64,000 nucleotides of DNA from Sediminibacterium ginsengisoli (GTDB lineage: Bacteria; Bacteroidota; Bacteroidia; Chitinophagales; Chitinophagaceae), in the NCBI RefSeq assembly GCF_900167075.1, contig NZ_FUWH01000002.1, forward strand, positions 463,005-527,004, in the 5' to 3' direction. Positions 52,078 through 61,980 of this stretch are shown in pieces. Numbering within the stretch: position 1 is the stretch's first letter; each line of letters begins with the position of its first letter. The notes under the pieces were generated by a model. The model worked only from the letters and a program-made list of their open reading frames with translations. It did not search any database and was not told the origin of the DNA. The translations under genes and the position numbers were made by a program.

Positions 52078-54318
52078 ATGAAAAGTCAGGCTATTCAGGA
52101 AAAATACCAGGCTGCGGATCTCAGACCCGTAAAATGGCTGGCGTTGGTAATATTATTAGCCATTTCCTGGCAAACGAAAGCGGCAGCTGACAGTACAGCG
52201 TCTAAAGGACTGGTACAATTACAATCTTCCGGTAACTGCGGTGCCAGCATGCTCACCCTGAATGGCATCAACCAGGAAATCACCAGGCAGATCAATTGGA
52301 AAAAAGACGACCAGATAGCTGCGGTAACCGATATTCCTGCTCCCATTATTACTGTAGCCGGTGGATCTGAGGGGAGTGAAGCCCGGAATTTCCGTTTCCC
52401 CTTGGGTTTATTTGTAGACCAGGCGGGTGCGGTTTATGTGGCGGATCAATATAATCACAGGGTTCAGAAATGGCTGCCCGGCGCAAAAGAAGGAATTACC
52501 GTAGCCGGTGGTCATAATCAGGGCAGTTTCTCCAATCAACTCGATTATCCGTATGGGATCGTTGTAGATAAGGCCGGTAATATTTATGTGGCCGATGCCA
52601 ACAATCACCGGGTTCAGAAATGGGCACCGGGCGCTGCCGAAGGTGTTACAGTGGCCGGCGGTAACGGCAGGGGAGCGGCAGCCAATCAGCTGAGTTTTCC
52701 TTACGGACTGGCCATAGACGGCGAAGGCAATCTTTATATAGCAGACAATTATAACCACCGTATTCAGAAATGGGCTCCCGGGGCTGTAAATGGCACAACA
52801 GTGGCAGGCGGTAACGGAGCCGGTGATCAGCTGAACCAGCTGAAATATCCGAATGGTGTGGCTGTGGATGCAGCAGGTAATATTTATGTGGCAGATGCGA
52901 TGAACGACAGGGTGCAATACTGGAAAAAGGGAGCCGTACAGGGACAAATCATCGCCGGAGGCAAAGGAAGAGGTAACCGCGAAGACCAGTTGTATTTCCC
53001 TTCAGCAATATGGCTGGATGAAAACAATGGCCTGTATATATCAGACAATACCAATCACCGAATTCAATACTGGGCCAGCGGTGCAACAGCAGGCATCACT
53101 GTAGCGGGCGGAAAGGGACAGGGTACTGATATGTCTTCCCTGCGTTATCCTTATGCAATCTGTCTCGATACGAAAGGACGGTTATACATTACAGATCAGT
53201 ATAATCACAGGGTTCAGCGTTACGTACATAATGACAGGATCGCATCTTTTTCTTACCAGGCAGAAGCCGCCGGAATTTATACCGCGGAGCTCGTAAATGT
53301 GGATGGTTCTGTTAAAGGCAGTTCTTCTGCAAGGGTAGATGCTGCGGCTAATGCGGGAAACATCATCGGTACTGAAGCGTTTTGTGTATCGGGAAAAGTA
53401 ATGTTCAGTAATGAAACTGCCGGTGGAAAATGGGTATCTGAGAATCCGGCTATAGCTTCAGTAAACGAGCTTGGCCTGGTAAATGCTTACGCTGCCGGCA
53501 GCACTATGATCCGTTACCAGGTGAAAGATGAAAACGGCTGCGAAGCGGTAGTTTCTTTCCGCGTTGCCGTTAATGAACAACCCCGCCCGGTAACTATCAC
53601 TGGCAGCAGGCAACCTCAGGAGTTCACTGAACTTGCTTTTTCTGCTGAAGTAAACGGCGGTCAGTGGTCAAGTTCAGATACTACCGTGATCAGCATCGGT
53701 AACAATGGCAACGCACGGGCATTGAATGCAGGTGCAGCCAGGATCGTTTATGAAATAAAGGGGCAGCCCGGCTGTGGCCTCACAGCAACTGCGGATATCA
53801 GTGTAATGCCGGCTATGCCTTCTGTAAAAGATACTGTAATTGTACTGGATCCCGGAACTGGTAATGGCGGCGCTGTTCAGGGACCTGTATTCAGTCTTGC
53901 AAAAGGCGGGAAATGGCAGTATTATATTTCATCCGGCGATAGCCTCAAAAAAGTGATCGGCGTTATTTTACCCAGAACAGCCGGTATCTATACTTATTGG
54001 GTAAGCCAGATTAAGAACGGTGTTGAAGGGCCGAAAGCACCCGTGAAAATTACTGTGAAATCGAATCCTCCTTTTACCCTGCTGGTTGGCGGCAACCCGT
54101 CTGTATCTTCTTTTCTCCTTAAAGTACAGACAAGCAGCGTATTGCCGGTTAGCCTGCGGATCGTGGATATTTATGGCCGGGTAGTTGAAGCCCGTAACGG
54201 CGTGCAGGCCAACAGCAATATTCAGGTAGGTCAGCAACTGACAAGCGGTACTTATTTTGCAGAAGTGATTCAGGGCAATGAACGCCAGGTAGTTCAGCTG
54301 ATCAAGGCAAGAGCTTAA
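52078..54318 (+). CDS. NHL-repeat T9SS-secreted protein
   Basis: A 746-residue exported protein with a long n-region signal peptide (hydrophobic core about 19-35). Six NHL-type blades of about 49 residues follow (about 101-385; FPLGLFVDQAGAVYVADQYN, NHRVQKW ...), probably a beta-propeller. Two bacterial Ig-like (BIG2-type) units lie at about 425-500 and 501-580, and another beta domain near 590-660. The T9SS type A sorting domain is at about 670-746 (LPVSLRIVDIYGRVVEAR ...). Its tail closely resembles that of the giant protein just upstream, so both use the same secretion route. Confidence 0.92.
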   Translation: MKSQAIQEKYQAADLRPVKWLALVILLAISWQTKAAADSTASKGLVQLQSSGNCGASMLTLNGINQEITRQINWKKDDQIAAVTDIPAPIITVAGGSEGSEARNFRFPLGLFVDQAGAVYVADQYNHRVQKWLPGAKEGITVAGGHNQGSFSNQLDYPYGIVVDKAGNIYVADANNHRVQKWAPGAAEGVTVAGGNGRGAAANQLSFPYGLAIDGEGNLYIADNYNHRIQKWAPGAVNGTTVAGGNGAGDQLNQLKYPNGVAVDAAGNIYVADAMNDRVQYWKKGAVQGQIIAGGKGRGNREDQLYFPSAIWLDENNGLYISDNTNHRIQYWASGATAGITVAGGKGQGTDMSSLRYPYAICLDTKGRLYITDQYNHRVQRYVHNDRIASFSYQAEAAGIYTAELVNVDGSVKGSSSARVDAAANAGNIIGTEAFCVSGKVMFSNETAGGKWVSENPAIASVNELGLVNAYAAGSTMIRYQVKDENGCEAVVSFRVAVNEQPRPVTITGSRQPQEFTELAFSAEVNGGQWSSSDTTVISIGNNGNARALNAGAARIVYEIKGQPGCGLTATADISVMPAMPSVKDTVIVLDPGTGNGGAVQGPVFSLAKGGKWQYYISSGDSLKKVIGVILPRTAGIYTYWVSQIKNGVEGPKAPVKITVKSNPPFTLLVGGNPSVSSFLLKVQTSSVLPVSLRIVDIYGRVVEARNGVQANSNIQVGQQLTSGTYFAEVIQGNERQVVQLIKARA

Positions 54319-54358
54319 AAGTTCAAAAACAAAAAAACGGCTTTCGCTGCAGGATCAG

Positions 54359-54366
54359 TATTTTCG
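54359..54366 (+). promoter_or_regulatory. Putative -7 element TATTTTCG
   Basis: One mismatch to TAnnTTTG, 41 bp before the next ATG. Confidence 0.4.
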
Positions 54367-54406
54367 CGTGATCATTAGTTAAGATAAACGTTCACGCTGT
54401 TCGTCC

Positions 54407-54799
54407 ATGAAATATTCGCAAACAATAGGTATCGCTGCTGGTGTGTTATTGATAGCAGCTTGTTTTTTACCCTGGAGTTTTATAGAAAGCCGTCAGCTTA
54501 CCGTATCCGGTCTGGAAGCTGCCGGAACCAATTTCGGTAAGCCGGGACTATTCAATATTGTGGTCGGTGCTGTTTGTATGCTTTTATTTGCCATTCCCCG
54601 TATCTGGGCCAAACGTACCAATGTATTTCTGAATGCGATTAACCTGGCCTGGGCCATCCGTAATTATATTATTGTATCGAGTTGTATGATGGGCGAATGC
54701 CCGGTGAAAAAAACAGGCTTATATGTTTTGCTCGTTGCCGCAATCATCATGCAGGCCATGGCGCTTTTCCCGCGCATGGATGTTCAGAAGAAAAAATAA
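54407..54799 (+). CDS. Small four-helix membrane protein
   Basis: A 130-residue protein with four hydrophobic segments (about 7-25, 45-64, 74-92, 103-122) and a basic tail (MDVQKKK). A CMMGECP segment with two Cys lies between the third and fourth helices. Not assigned to a named family. It converges on the SGNH hydrolase with a 6-bp gap. Confidence 0.72.
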   Translation: MKYSQTIGIAAGVLLIAACFLPWSFIESRQLTVSGLEAAGTNFGKPGLFNIVVGAVCMLLFAIPRIWAKRTNVFLNAINLAWAIRNYIIVSSCMMGECPVKKTGLYVLLVAAIIMQAMALFPRMDVQKKK

Positions 54800-54805
54800 C
54801 GGAAT

Positions 54806-55435
54806 TTATTTCTCTTTTTCAGGATGCGCCACCGTATTCCTGATGAACGATGCCACTTTTTCTGCCCAATGCGCATGTTCTTTCCCGGAATAATGCAGTT
54901 TGTCCGGCGCCAGTAAAGTGTGATCATCCGCTGCCTTTCTTGTGCCGGTTGTAATATCTGAATAGGCGATATTGAATGTGTCCGCCACTTCCCTGCAAAC
55001 CGCGTTGAATTCATCTATGGCTTTGCTGATTGCTTTTCCATCCCCGTCTGAGGCAAAAGGCGTCACACCCCAATCGGGTATCGATAACAGCAATACGCGG
55101 TGATCATGCCCGCCGCTCAGATACAATGCTTTTTTTACAAGGTATACCAGGTCGTTTTTGAAATCTGATACCGGTAATCCCCGGTACTGATTGTTTACGC
55201 CGATCAGCAGGGTTACAAAATCATATTCCTCACTCAGCTGGGTATGCAGGATATGCTCGGCCAGTTCATTGCTGGTCCAGCCGGTTTTTGCCACTATTTC
55301 CGGGGCATTGAAATGCAAGCCTTCTTTACGCAACAACTGCACTGCCTGGTAGGGGAAACTTTCATGCAATGGAACAGATTCGCCGATGGTATAAGAATCA
55401 CCGAGTGCCAGGTAAGTGAAATGATGTTTCGTCAT
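54806..55435 (-). CDS. SGNH/GDSL-family hydrolase
   Basis: A 209-residue esterase/lipase-like protein. Block I LALGDSYTIGE carries the catalytic Ser, LLIGVNNQY is the Gly/Asn block, and DKLHYSGKEH near the C terminus has the catalytic Asp and His. No signal peptide is visible from the ATG at 55435; a TTG extension to 55477 would add 14 residues and is less likely. Substrate unknown. Confidence 0.87.
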   Translation of the reverse strand: MTKHHFTYLALGDSYTIGESVPLHESFPYQAVQLLRKEGLHFNAPEIVAKTGWTSNELAEHILHTQLSEEYDFVTLLIGVNNQYRGLPVSDFKNDLVYLVKKALYLSGGHDHRVLLLSIPDWGVTPFASDGDGKAISKAIDEFNAVCREVADTFNIAYSDITTGTRKAADDHTLLAPDKLHYSGKEHAHWAEKVASFIRNTVAHPEKEK

Positions 55436-55494
55436 GATGATGTTGTTGTTCCTTAAAGTTACTGATTCCCTTTTCAATTATAAGGCCGGCCGGT

Positions 55495-56760
55495 TCAGAA
55501 ATGTTCTTTCAGAATGCTGTAAAAACGATGTACATCGGCAAAAGAACAGTACAAAGGGGCCGGCGCAACGCGGATCACGCCAGGCTCGCGGTAATCCACA
55601 ATAATGCCGTTGCTGATCATGCGTTCGTGTATCTCTTTGCCTTTTTCTTTAAAGTACAAGGATAGCTGGGCTCCTCTTGCAGTTGGGTCTGCAGGCGTGA
55701 TGATCTCAAATGCAGGATTGTTCAGCTGTTGCAACAGGTACTCAAGATAAGCCGTAAGCCTGAGGCTTTTCTCCCTTAACGCATCGATCCCCGCTTCATC
55801 AAAAATGCTGAGCGAGGCTTTCAATGCCACCGTATTGAATACCTGGGCCGTACTGATATTCCAGCCGCCGGCATCTGCTTTCGGCACAAATCCTTTTTCC
55901 ATTTTGAACCGGGTAGATTCATTGTTACCCCACCAGCCACCGAGCCGTGGTGTATTGATGTCCGATGAATGCTTCTCATGAATATAAACACCCCCTGCCG
56001 CACCTGGGCCTGCGTTCAGGTATTTATAACTGCACCATACTGCAAAATCCACTTCCCAGTTATGCAGTTGCACAGGCACATTTCCCGCCACATGCGCCAG
56101 GTCGAAGCCTGCAACGGCGCCGTTCTTATGCGCTGCTGCCGTGATCGCCTGCATATCGAAGAGTTGCCCTGTATAATAATTCATGCCGCCGAACAAAACC
56201 ATGGCAAGGCTGTTGCCCAGATCGTTGATCGTTTGCAGAATATCTTCCGTGTGCAGCGTTTTCTCTCCGGTGCGTGGTGCTACCTCTACGATACAATCAG
56301 CCGGATCAAGGTCATAATGTTTTAACAGGGTCTCTGCCGCATACTGATCGGAAGGAAAAGCGCCGGCCTCCATCAGGATCTTATTCCGTTCTCCCCGCGG
56401 TTTATAAAAACTCAGCATCAGCAGGTGAAGGTTCACGGTAAGGGCATTCATGACGGTCACTTCCGGTTCAAGGCAGCCCACGAGCTTTGACAGCGATGTA
56501 CGTGCATACTGCTGGTAATATAACCACGGATTCGGGCCATTGAAATAACCGCCAACCGCCAGTTCACGCCAGGAAGTAAGCTCTGTGTTTACAGCGGCTT
56601 CCACATTCTTCGGCTGCAGACCAAGCGAGTTGCCGCAGAAATAGATCACATCTTTGTTTTCATGTTTCGGAAAATAAAATTCCTGTTTAAAGCGGGCAAG
56701 ACTATCCGATGCGTCAGCTTGCAATGCAAAATCATAAGATGTATCAAAAGCAGCAGGCAT
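55495..56760 (-). CDS. kynU: Kynureninase
   Basis: A 421-residue fold-type I PLP enzyme that cleaves kynurenine to anthranilate and alanine. FCGNSLGLQPKNVE is the family start, and FAVWCSYKYLNAGPGAAGG holds the PLP lysine. GGWWGNNES and YREPGVIRVAP are also typical. The start is ATG 56760 (MPAAFDTSYDF). Other kynurenine-pathway genes are not in the window. It is divergent from the S9 peptidase. Confidence 0.95.
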   Translation of the reverse strand: MPAAFDTSYDFALQADASDSLARFKQEFYFPKHENKDVIYFCGNSLGLQPKNVEAAVNTELTSWRELAVGGYFNGPNPWLYYQQYARTSLSKLVGCLEPEVTVMNALTVNLHLLMLSFYKPRGERNKILMEAGAFPSDQYAAETLLKHYDLDPADCIVEVAPRTGEKTLHTEDILQTINDLGNSLAMVLFGGMNYYTGQLFDMQAITAAAHKNGAVAGFDLAHVAGNVPVQLHNWEVDFAVWCSYKYLNAGPGAAGGVYIHEKHSSDINTPRLGGWWGNNESTRFKMEKGFVPKADAGGWNISTAQVFNTVALKASLSIFDEAGIDALREKSLRLTAYLEYLLQQLNNPAFEIITPADPTARGAQLSLYFKEKGKEIHERMISNGIIVDYREPGVIRVAPAPLYCSFADVHRFYSILKEHF

Positions 56761-56919
56761 AAAAAGTATTTTCTGCAAAATACAGCCGAACCGGCATATA
56801 GCAGACTTCGCATTCTTACTTTATGGACGAACGGAAGGAGAGAAAGGCTTGCAGGATTGTGCGTATTTTTTCCATTTCACGGTTTGCCTTATTTTCATGC
56901 ATTCCAAAACCGACAAAAA

Positions 56920-59442
56920 ATGAGAAATACCCTGCTTGTGGTGATGTTCTGCATGGTTGCATCTGGTTCAATCGCACAAAACACACTTTCGCACAAATCC
57001 AATTACCAGCTGGCTTCAAGGTTTTCGCCACAGAAGATCGGCAAACTGGTTTTCAGCACCAGCGTAGACCCGCACTGGCTGAAAAAATCCGACCGTTTCT
57101 GGTATATGTACGAAACTACCGAAGGAAAAAAATGGTATATCGTTGATCCTGTAAAAGGAGAAAAGAAACAATTGTTCGATAACGCAGACCTCGCTGCCAA
57201 GATCTCCCGCATTGTAAAAGATCCGTTCGATGCGCAGCACCTCGGGCTCGACAGTATGCGTTTCATCAAAGACGAGAACTGGATCCAGTTTGAAGTGAAA
57301 AGCACACAGGAGATCGAAAAGAAAGATACCACCGCTAAAAAAGGAACGCCGCCCGTAAAGGAAAAGAAAGTGTTCTATTTTGAATACAACCTGCTCACCG
57401 CCGAACTTACCGAGCTTCCGGATTTCAAAAAACCTAAACGTAAACCATCATGGGCTTCCGTTGCACCGGATGGAAATACCGTTGTGTTCGGACGGAATTA
57501 TAATCTCTACTGGATGGACAAAGCCAATTACGAAAAAGCTTTGCAGAATGAGAACGATTCAACCATTGTTGATCATGCACTCACCACCGATGGCATCGAG
57601 AATTACGGTTATTTCTCCGATGGTAATCTTTCAGGAAATGGCGACAGTAATATTGACAAGGAAAAAAATAAGAACAAACGCAGACCAGTAACGGCATACT
57701 GGTCGCCCGATTCGAAATATTTCACACTCAGCCGTACAGACAACCGTAAAGTAAAAGACCTCTGGGTAATCAACAGCGTGGCAGATCCGCGCCCTACGCT
57801 TGAAACCTATAAATACTGGATGCCGGGTGAAAAAGAAGCGCCGGTGGACCATGTTTATCTTTTCGATATGACATTGAAATCGGGTAAAGAAATGCAAGTG
57901 TCGCAGTTCCGCGATCAGGATATTTCCATCTGGGCCGATCCGGGCAAAGTGAATACCCGCGATGATGATTTCAAACCACTGAAATGGCTCGGTACCAATA
58001 CAGCATTCTACTTCACCAGAACCAGCCGCGATCTGAAAAGGGTAGATGTGTGTAAAGTAGATGTAACCACCGGTGCAGTGAAAGTGCTGATAGAAGAAAG
58101 ACTGAATACCTATATCGAGGTCAAAAGACTCGGACTGGTAAATGAAGGCAAAGAATTTATCCAGTGGAGTGAACGCGATGGCTGGGCGCATTTTTATCTT
58201 TATGATGAAAATGGCCGACTCAAAAACCAGATCACATCAGGTGCATTCCATTGCGAAGACATCGTTGGAATCGATGAAACAAAAAGGGTATTGTATTTCA
58301 CGGCTAATGGCCGCGAGCAGGGGGAAGATCCTTATTATGTACACCTGTATCGTATCAATTTCGATGGCACCGGCATCAAACTGCTGAACCCCGGCGATTT
58401 TGAGCATGCATCGGGTATGAATGATGGCAAGACATTCTTTGTAGACAATTATTCCAGGGTGAATGCGGGCCCCCGTTCGGCATTATACGCTTCAGACGGC
58501 AGAAAGCTGCTCGATCTTGAAACCGCAGATCTTTCTTCGCTGATGGCAACCGGGTATAAATTCCCGCAGCCATTCAAAGTAAAAGCAGACGATGGTATTA
58601 CGGATCTCTATGGCGTAATGTACAGGCCGTTCGATTTCGATTCCACAAAAAAATACCCGGTGATCGAATATGTATATCCCGGCCCGCAAACCGAAGCTGT
58701 AAATAAAGCCTTCGGACGCGGTATGGACAGAACGGACCGCCTGGCGCAACTGGGTTTTGTGGTGGTAACGATCGGTAACCGGGGCGGACACCCTGCCCGT
58801 AGCAAATGGTATCACAATTTCGGCTACGGTAACCTGCGCGATTATGGTCTTGCCGATAAAAAAGCAGCAGTAGAACAGCTGGCAGACAGGTATCCTTTCA
58901 TCGACATCAACCGTGTGGGTATCCATGGACATTCCGGCGGAGGTTTCATGAGTACAGCGGCTATGCTGGTCTACCCTGATTTCTTTAAGGTAGCGGTATC
59001 CTCATCCGGAAACCATGATAACGCAATTTACAACCGCTGGTGGAGTGAGAAACACCATGGTGTGAAAGAAGTGATCAGCGATAAGGCAGATACTTCTTTT
59101 GTATACAATATCGAAAAGAACCAGGACCTCGCCCGCAACCTCAAAGGTCACCTGATGCTTACCACCGGCGATATAGACAATAATGTACATCCCGCGGGAA
59201 CCATCCGTGTAGCCAACGCACTGATCCGGGCTAACAAACGTTTTGACCTTGTAATACTGCCAGGACAAAGACATGCCTACGGCGACATGACAGAGTATTT
59301 CTTCTGGCGCATGGCCGATTACTTTACCGAACACCTGCTGGGCGATAAAACAGCAAGACCGGTAGATATCGTAGAAATGACCCGCGAACAGGAGCAGGGA
59401 AAAACACCTCAAAGGCGTGGAACACCTGAAGAAGAACAATGA
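56920..59442 (+). CDS. Secreted S9 (dipeptidyl-peptidase IV-like) peptidase
   Basis: An 840-residue enzyme. The signal peptide (MRNTLLVVMFCMVASGSIAQ) begins at ATG 56920; a longer in-frame start at 56662 has no such signal. An N-terminal beta-propeller covers about 90-520. The C-terminal alpha/beta-hydrolase has Ser672 in GHSGGG, Asp751/Asp753 in GDIDNNVH, and His785 in QRHAYG. It probably removes N-terminal dipeptides in the periplasm. An intrinsic terminator follows. Confidence 0.94.
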   Translation: MRNTLLVVMFCMVASGSIAQNTLSHKSNYQLASRFSPQKIGKLVFSTSVDPHWLKKSDRFWYMYETTEGKKWYIVDPVKGEKKQLFDNADLAAKISRIVKDPFDAQHLGLDSMRFIKDENWIQFEVKSTQEIEKKDTTAKKGTPPVKEKKVFYFEYNLLTAELTELPDFKKPKRKPSWASVAPDGNTVVFGRNYNLYWMDKANYEKALQNENDSTIVDHALTTDGIENYGYFSDGNLSGNGDSNIDKEKNKNKRRPVTAYWSPDSKYFTLSRTDNRKVKDLWVINSVADPRPTLETYKYWMPGEKEAPVDHVYLFDMTLKSGKEMQVSQFRDQDISIWADPGKVNTRDDDFKPLKWLGTNTAFYFTRTSRDLKRVDVCKVDVTTGAVKVLIEERLNTYIEVKRLGLVNEGKEFIQWSERDGWAHFYLYDENGRLKNQITSGAFHCEDIVGIDETKRVLYFTANGREQGEDPYYVHLYRINFDGTGIKLLNPGDFEHASGMNDGKTFFVDNYSRVNAGPRSALYASDGRKLLDLETADLSSLMATGYKFPQPFKVKADDGITDLYGVMYRPFDFDSTKKYPVIEYVYPGPQTEAVNKAFGRGMDRTDRLAQLGFVVVTIGNRGGHPARSKWYHNFGYGNLRDYGLADKKAAVEQLADRYPFIDINRVGIHGHSGGGFMSTAAMLVYPDFFKVAVSSSGNHDNAIYNRWWSEKHHGVKEVISDKADTSFVYNIEKNQDLARNLKGHLMLTTGDIDNNVHPAGTIRVANALIRANKRFDLVILPGQRHAYGDMTEYFFWRMADYFTEHLLGDKTARPVDIVEMTREQEQGKTPQRRGTPEEEQ

Positions 59443-59471
59443 ACAAAAGCGGCTCCGGCCGCTTTTGTTTT
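59443..59471 (+). terminator. Rho-independent terminator of the S9 peptidase gene
   Basis: Perfect 10-bp stem (59443-59452 with 59459-59468), small loop and a TTT end, directly after the stop codon. Confidence 0.88.
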
Positions 59472-59806
59472 ATACTCCAAAAGGAGTATTGGCAGGGTGC
59501 CCGAATAACAACAATTTTGCTTTTTAACACGGATAATTGCCTGCTTTACTTTATAACTTACCTCGGTAAGTCATCATACCGCATGCTGGGGGGCAGGCGG
59601 TAGCTAAATGCTGTGTAGCGTTTTCGTTGCACAGTTTTTTTTTCATTGTATTTCATATCTATTTAATATGTTGCCCTGAAATCGGCATATTAAAGGAAAT
59701 CCGGCGGGTTTTTCCTTCTTTATTTTGTACTGAAACCGAATGGCTGTATTATTGGATTATTGAATGCCCCTGAGCATCATGTGTTAAAATAGTCTAATAT
59801 CAGTTC
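59472..59806. other. Intergenic region with two perfect palindromes
   Basis: 335 bases without a gene. ATACTCC-AAAA-GGAGTAT (59472-59489) follows the terminator. A second palindrome, ACTTACC-TC-GGTAAGT (59556-59571), looks operator-like. TATTTTGT (59721-59728) is a weak -7 candidate for the kinase gene. Confidence 0.5.
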
Positions 59807-61963
59807 ATGAGGCAATTATCCTGGTTGTTGATCTTTTTAGTAGCTGTTACCTTAAAGGTAGCGGGCCAGGGCGTTACGCCCGCGCAGTTGCAGGCGCAGA
59901 TCATTGCTGAAAAAGATAATGGAAGAAAGGCACAGTTGCTGTTACAGCTCGCAAGGATGAATCTTGCATCTAACAGGGAACAGGCGCTTGCGGGTATGCA
60001 GGAAGCGCTCGGCATTTACCGGGAAAGCGATAATAAAGCCGGCATACTGAACGTATATCTTTCACTTTCCACTTATTATAACGGAACCAATGAATCTCAG
60101 ACAGGCCTTTCATTCGACTCCATGGCCTTAAAGCTGGCATCTGAGCTGGATGATAAACGTTCTCTTTTCCAGGTATACAGCAACATGTCTATCCATTACA
60201 GTAAAATGGATTCGCTCAACCTTGCATTCAAGGCTATGCAGCGTGCGCTGGAGTATAAGTCGGCCATGCCGCCATCGCCTGTTACGGCAACCCTCTACAG
60301 CAGGCTGGGAAATCTTTACATGAGAAGAGGTGATCTTGTAAAAGCGATAGCATATACGGATACTGCTATCAACCTGATCCGGAAAATCAGCGGGCCGCAA
60401 CAGTTGCTGGGTAGTTTTATCATGAACAAGGCAAACTTCCTTGAACAGCAGGGGCAGTTCGATGAGGCGGCGGTGTTGTATTATGAAGCAATACGCATCA
60501 AGGAAAAATTGAACCAGCCGCGCGATCTGCTTTCATCTTATGGAAATCTTGCTAACTTTTATTCCAAGATCAATAACCAGGAAGAGCGTTACAAATATCT
60601 CCAGCTGCAACTGGCAATCGCACGGGCTGAGAATGACCCCCGTTTTGAAGGCATTGCATTAAGTTCGCTGGGTGATTATCATGCGCTTAAAAAACAGCAG
60701 GATTCTGCTTTCTGGTATTTTAATACCGCATTAGCTGTACTGAAAAAAGCGAAGCTTGAATTGCCGCAATCGAATGTATACCTCAATATCAGCCGTTATT
60801 ATTACAGTATTGAGAAATATGAGGAAGCATTGAAATATGTTGAAATGGCCGAAGCTATAAATCCGCCCGCTGGGGCTACCCGGCTTTCGATTGGCTTCGA
60901 TTACCTTTTCAAAGGAAATATACTGAATAAACTCGGCCGTAAAAAAGAAGCAGAAGCATTATTGCTTCAGTCGCTCAATATTCACAAAAAAGGTAAATCG
61001 GGTAACCTGCAAAGCGCTTACAAAGCCTTATATGAATTTTACAAAAGCAGTGGCGATTATGAAGAAGCATTGAAATACCAGACAGACTTCATGAACGCGC
61101 GCGACAGTGTATTCAATACCGATGTGGAAAGGAATATCGTGAAAGCCCGTGCCGATTACGAGATCGAAAAACGAGAGAACCTGCTTGCCATTGAGCGCAA
61201 GGATAAAGAACTGCGGTCTGTTCAGTTATCGAAACGCAATCAGCTGGTATGGCTGCTGACAGGTCTGTTACTGGCGCTTTTCGCAGGATTGGTCTTATAT
61301 ATGCGGAGCTATCATCTCAAGAAAAAAACAGCATCTGCGCTTGCGGAAAAAAATGAACGGATCGAGGTATTGATCAGGGAACTGCATCACAGGGTTAAAA
61401 ATAACCTGCAGGTGGTCTCGAGCCTGCTCTCGCTGCAGTCGAACAGGCTTTCCAGCAAAGCAGCCCGTGAAGCAATGGACGAAGGCCGCTCCCGTGTAGA
61501 TGCCATGGCCATGATACACCAGCGGTTGTATATGAATGATGATCTTGCTGCCGTTGATATGGAAGACTATCTCAAAAAACTGTCGCAGTCGCTTGCCAGC
61601 ACATTCGGCTTCAGCAATTCCATTGTTGAAACCAATGTGGCGTTGAAATCGCCCACGATGGATATCGATATGGCAGTACCGATCGGACTGATCGTAAACG
61701 AGCTTGCAACCAATGCATTCAAACATGCTTTTGCAACAGTGACCGATCCAAGGTTGAGCGTAAGCCTCAATATGCAGGACGAAAAAACCATGAACCTCCG
61801 TATAGCGGATAACGGCACCGGAATTACAAATACGGAACTTGATGGCAAAGAGCAGTCATTCGGGATGAAGCTCGTTCGCACGCTGGTAAAACAGCTCGGC
61901 GCTACTATGGAAGTGACACAACGCAATGGAACAATTTTTGATATCCGGATAAGCACATCATAA
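59807..61963 (+). CDS. TPR-containing sensor histidine kinase (HisKA_2 type)
   Basis: A 718-residue membrane kinase. The signal peptide (about 1-20) leads to a periplasmic TPR superhelix (about 30-420), then a transmembrane helix (about 478-497). A coiled linker and HisKA_2 domain contain LHHRVKNNLQVV (His528), and the HATPase has VNELATNAFKHAF and NGTGI. TPR-sensing kinases are typical of Bacteroidota and often respond to peptides or surface signals. Its response regulator lies 17 bp downstream. Confidence 0.92.
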   Translation: MRQLSWLLIFLVAVTLKVAGQGVTPAQLQAQIIAEKDNGRKAQLLLQLARMNLASNREQALAGMQEALGIYRESDNKAGILNVYLSLSTYYNGTNESQTGLSFDSMALKLASELDDKRSLFQVYSNMSIHYSKMDSLNLAFKAMQRALEYKSAMPPSPVTATLYSRLGNLYMRRGDLVKAIAYTDTAINLIRKISGPQQLLGSFIMNKANFLEQQGQFDEAAVLYYEAIRIKEKLNQPRDLLSSYGNLANFYSKINNQEERYKYLQLQLAIARAENDPRFEGIALSSLGDYHALKKQQDSAFWYFNTALAVLKKAKLELPQSNVYLNISRYYYSIEKYEEALKYVEMAEAINPPAGATRLSIGFDYLFKGNILNKLGRKKEAEALLLQSLNIHKKGKSGNLQSAYKALYEFYKSSGDYEEALKYQTDFMNARDSVFNTDVERNIVKARADYEIEKRENLLAIERKDKELRSVQLSKRNQLVWLLTGLLLALFAGLVLYMRSYHLKKKTASALAEKNERIEVLIRELHHRVKNNLQVVSSLLSLQSNRLSSKAAREAMDEGRSRVDAMAMIHQRLYMNDDLAAVDMEDYLKKLSQSLASTFGFSNSIVETNVALKSPTMDIDMAVPIGLIVNELATNAFKHAFATVTDPRLSVSLNMQDEKTMNLRIADNGTGITNTELDGKEQSFGMKLVRTLVKQLGATMEVTQRNGTIFDIRISTS

Positions 61964-61980
61964 AGAAGAAATAAGCAGCT

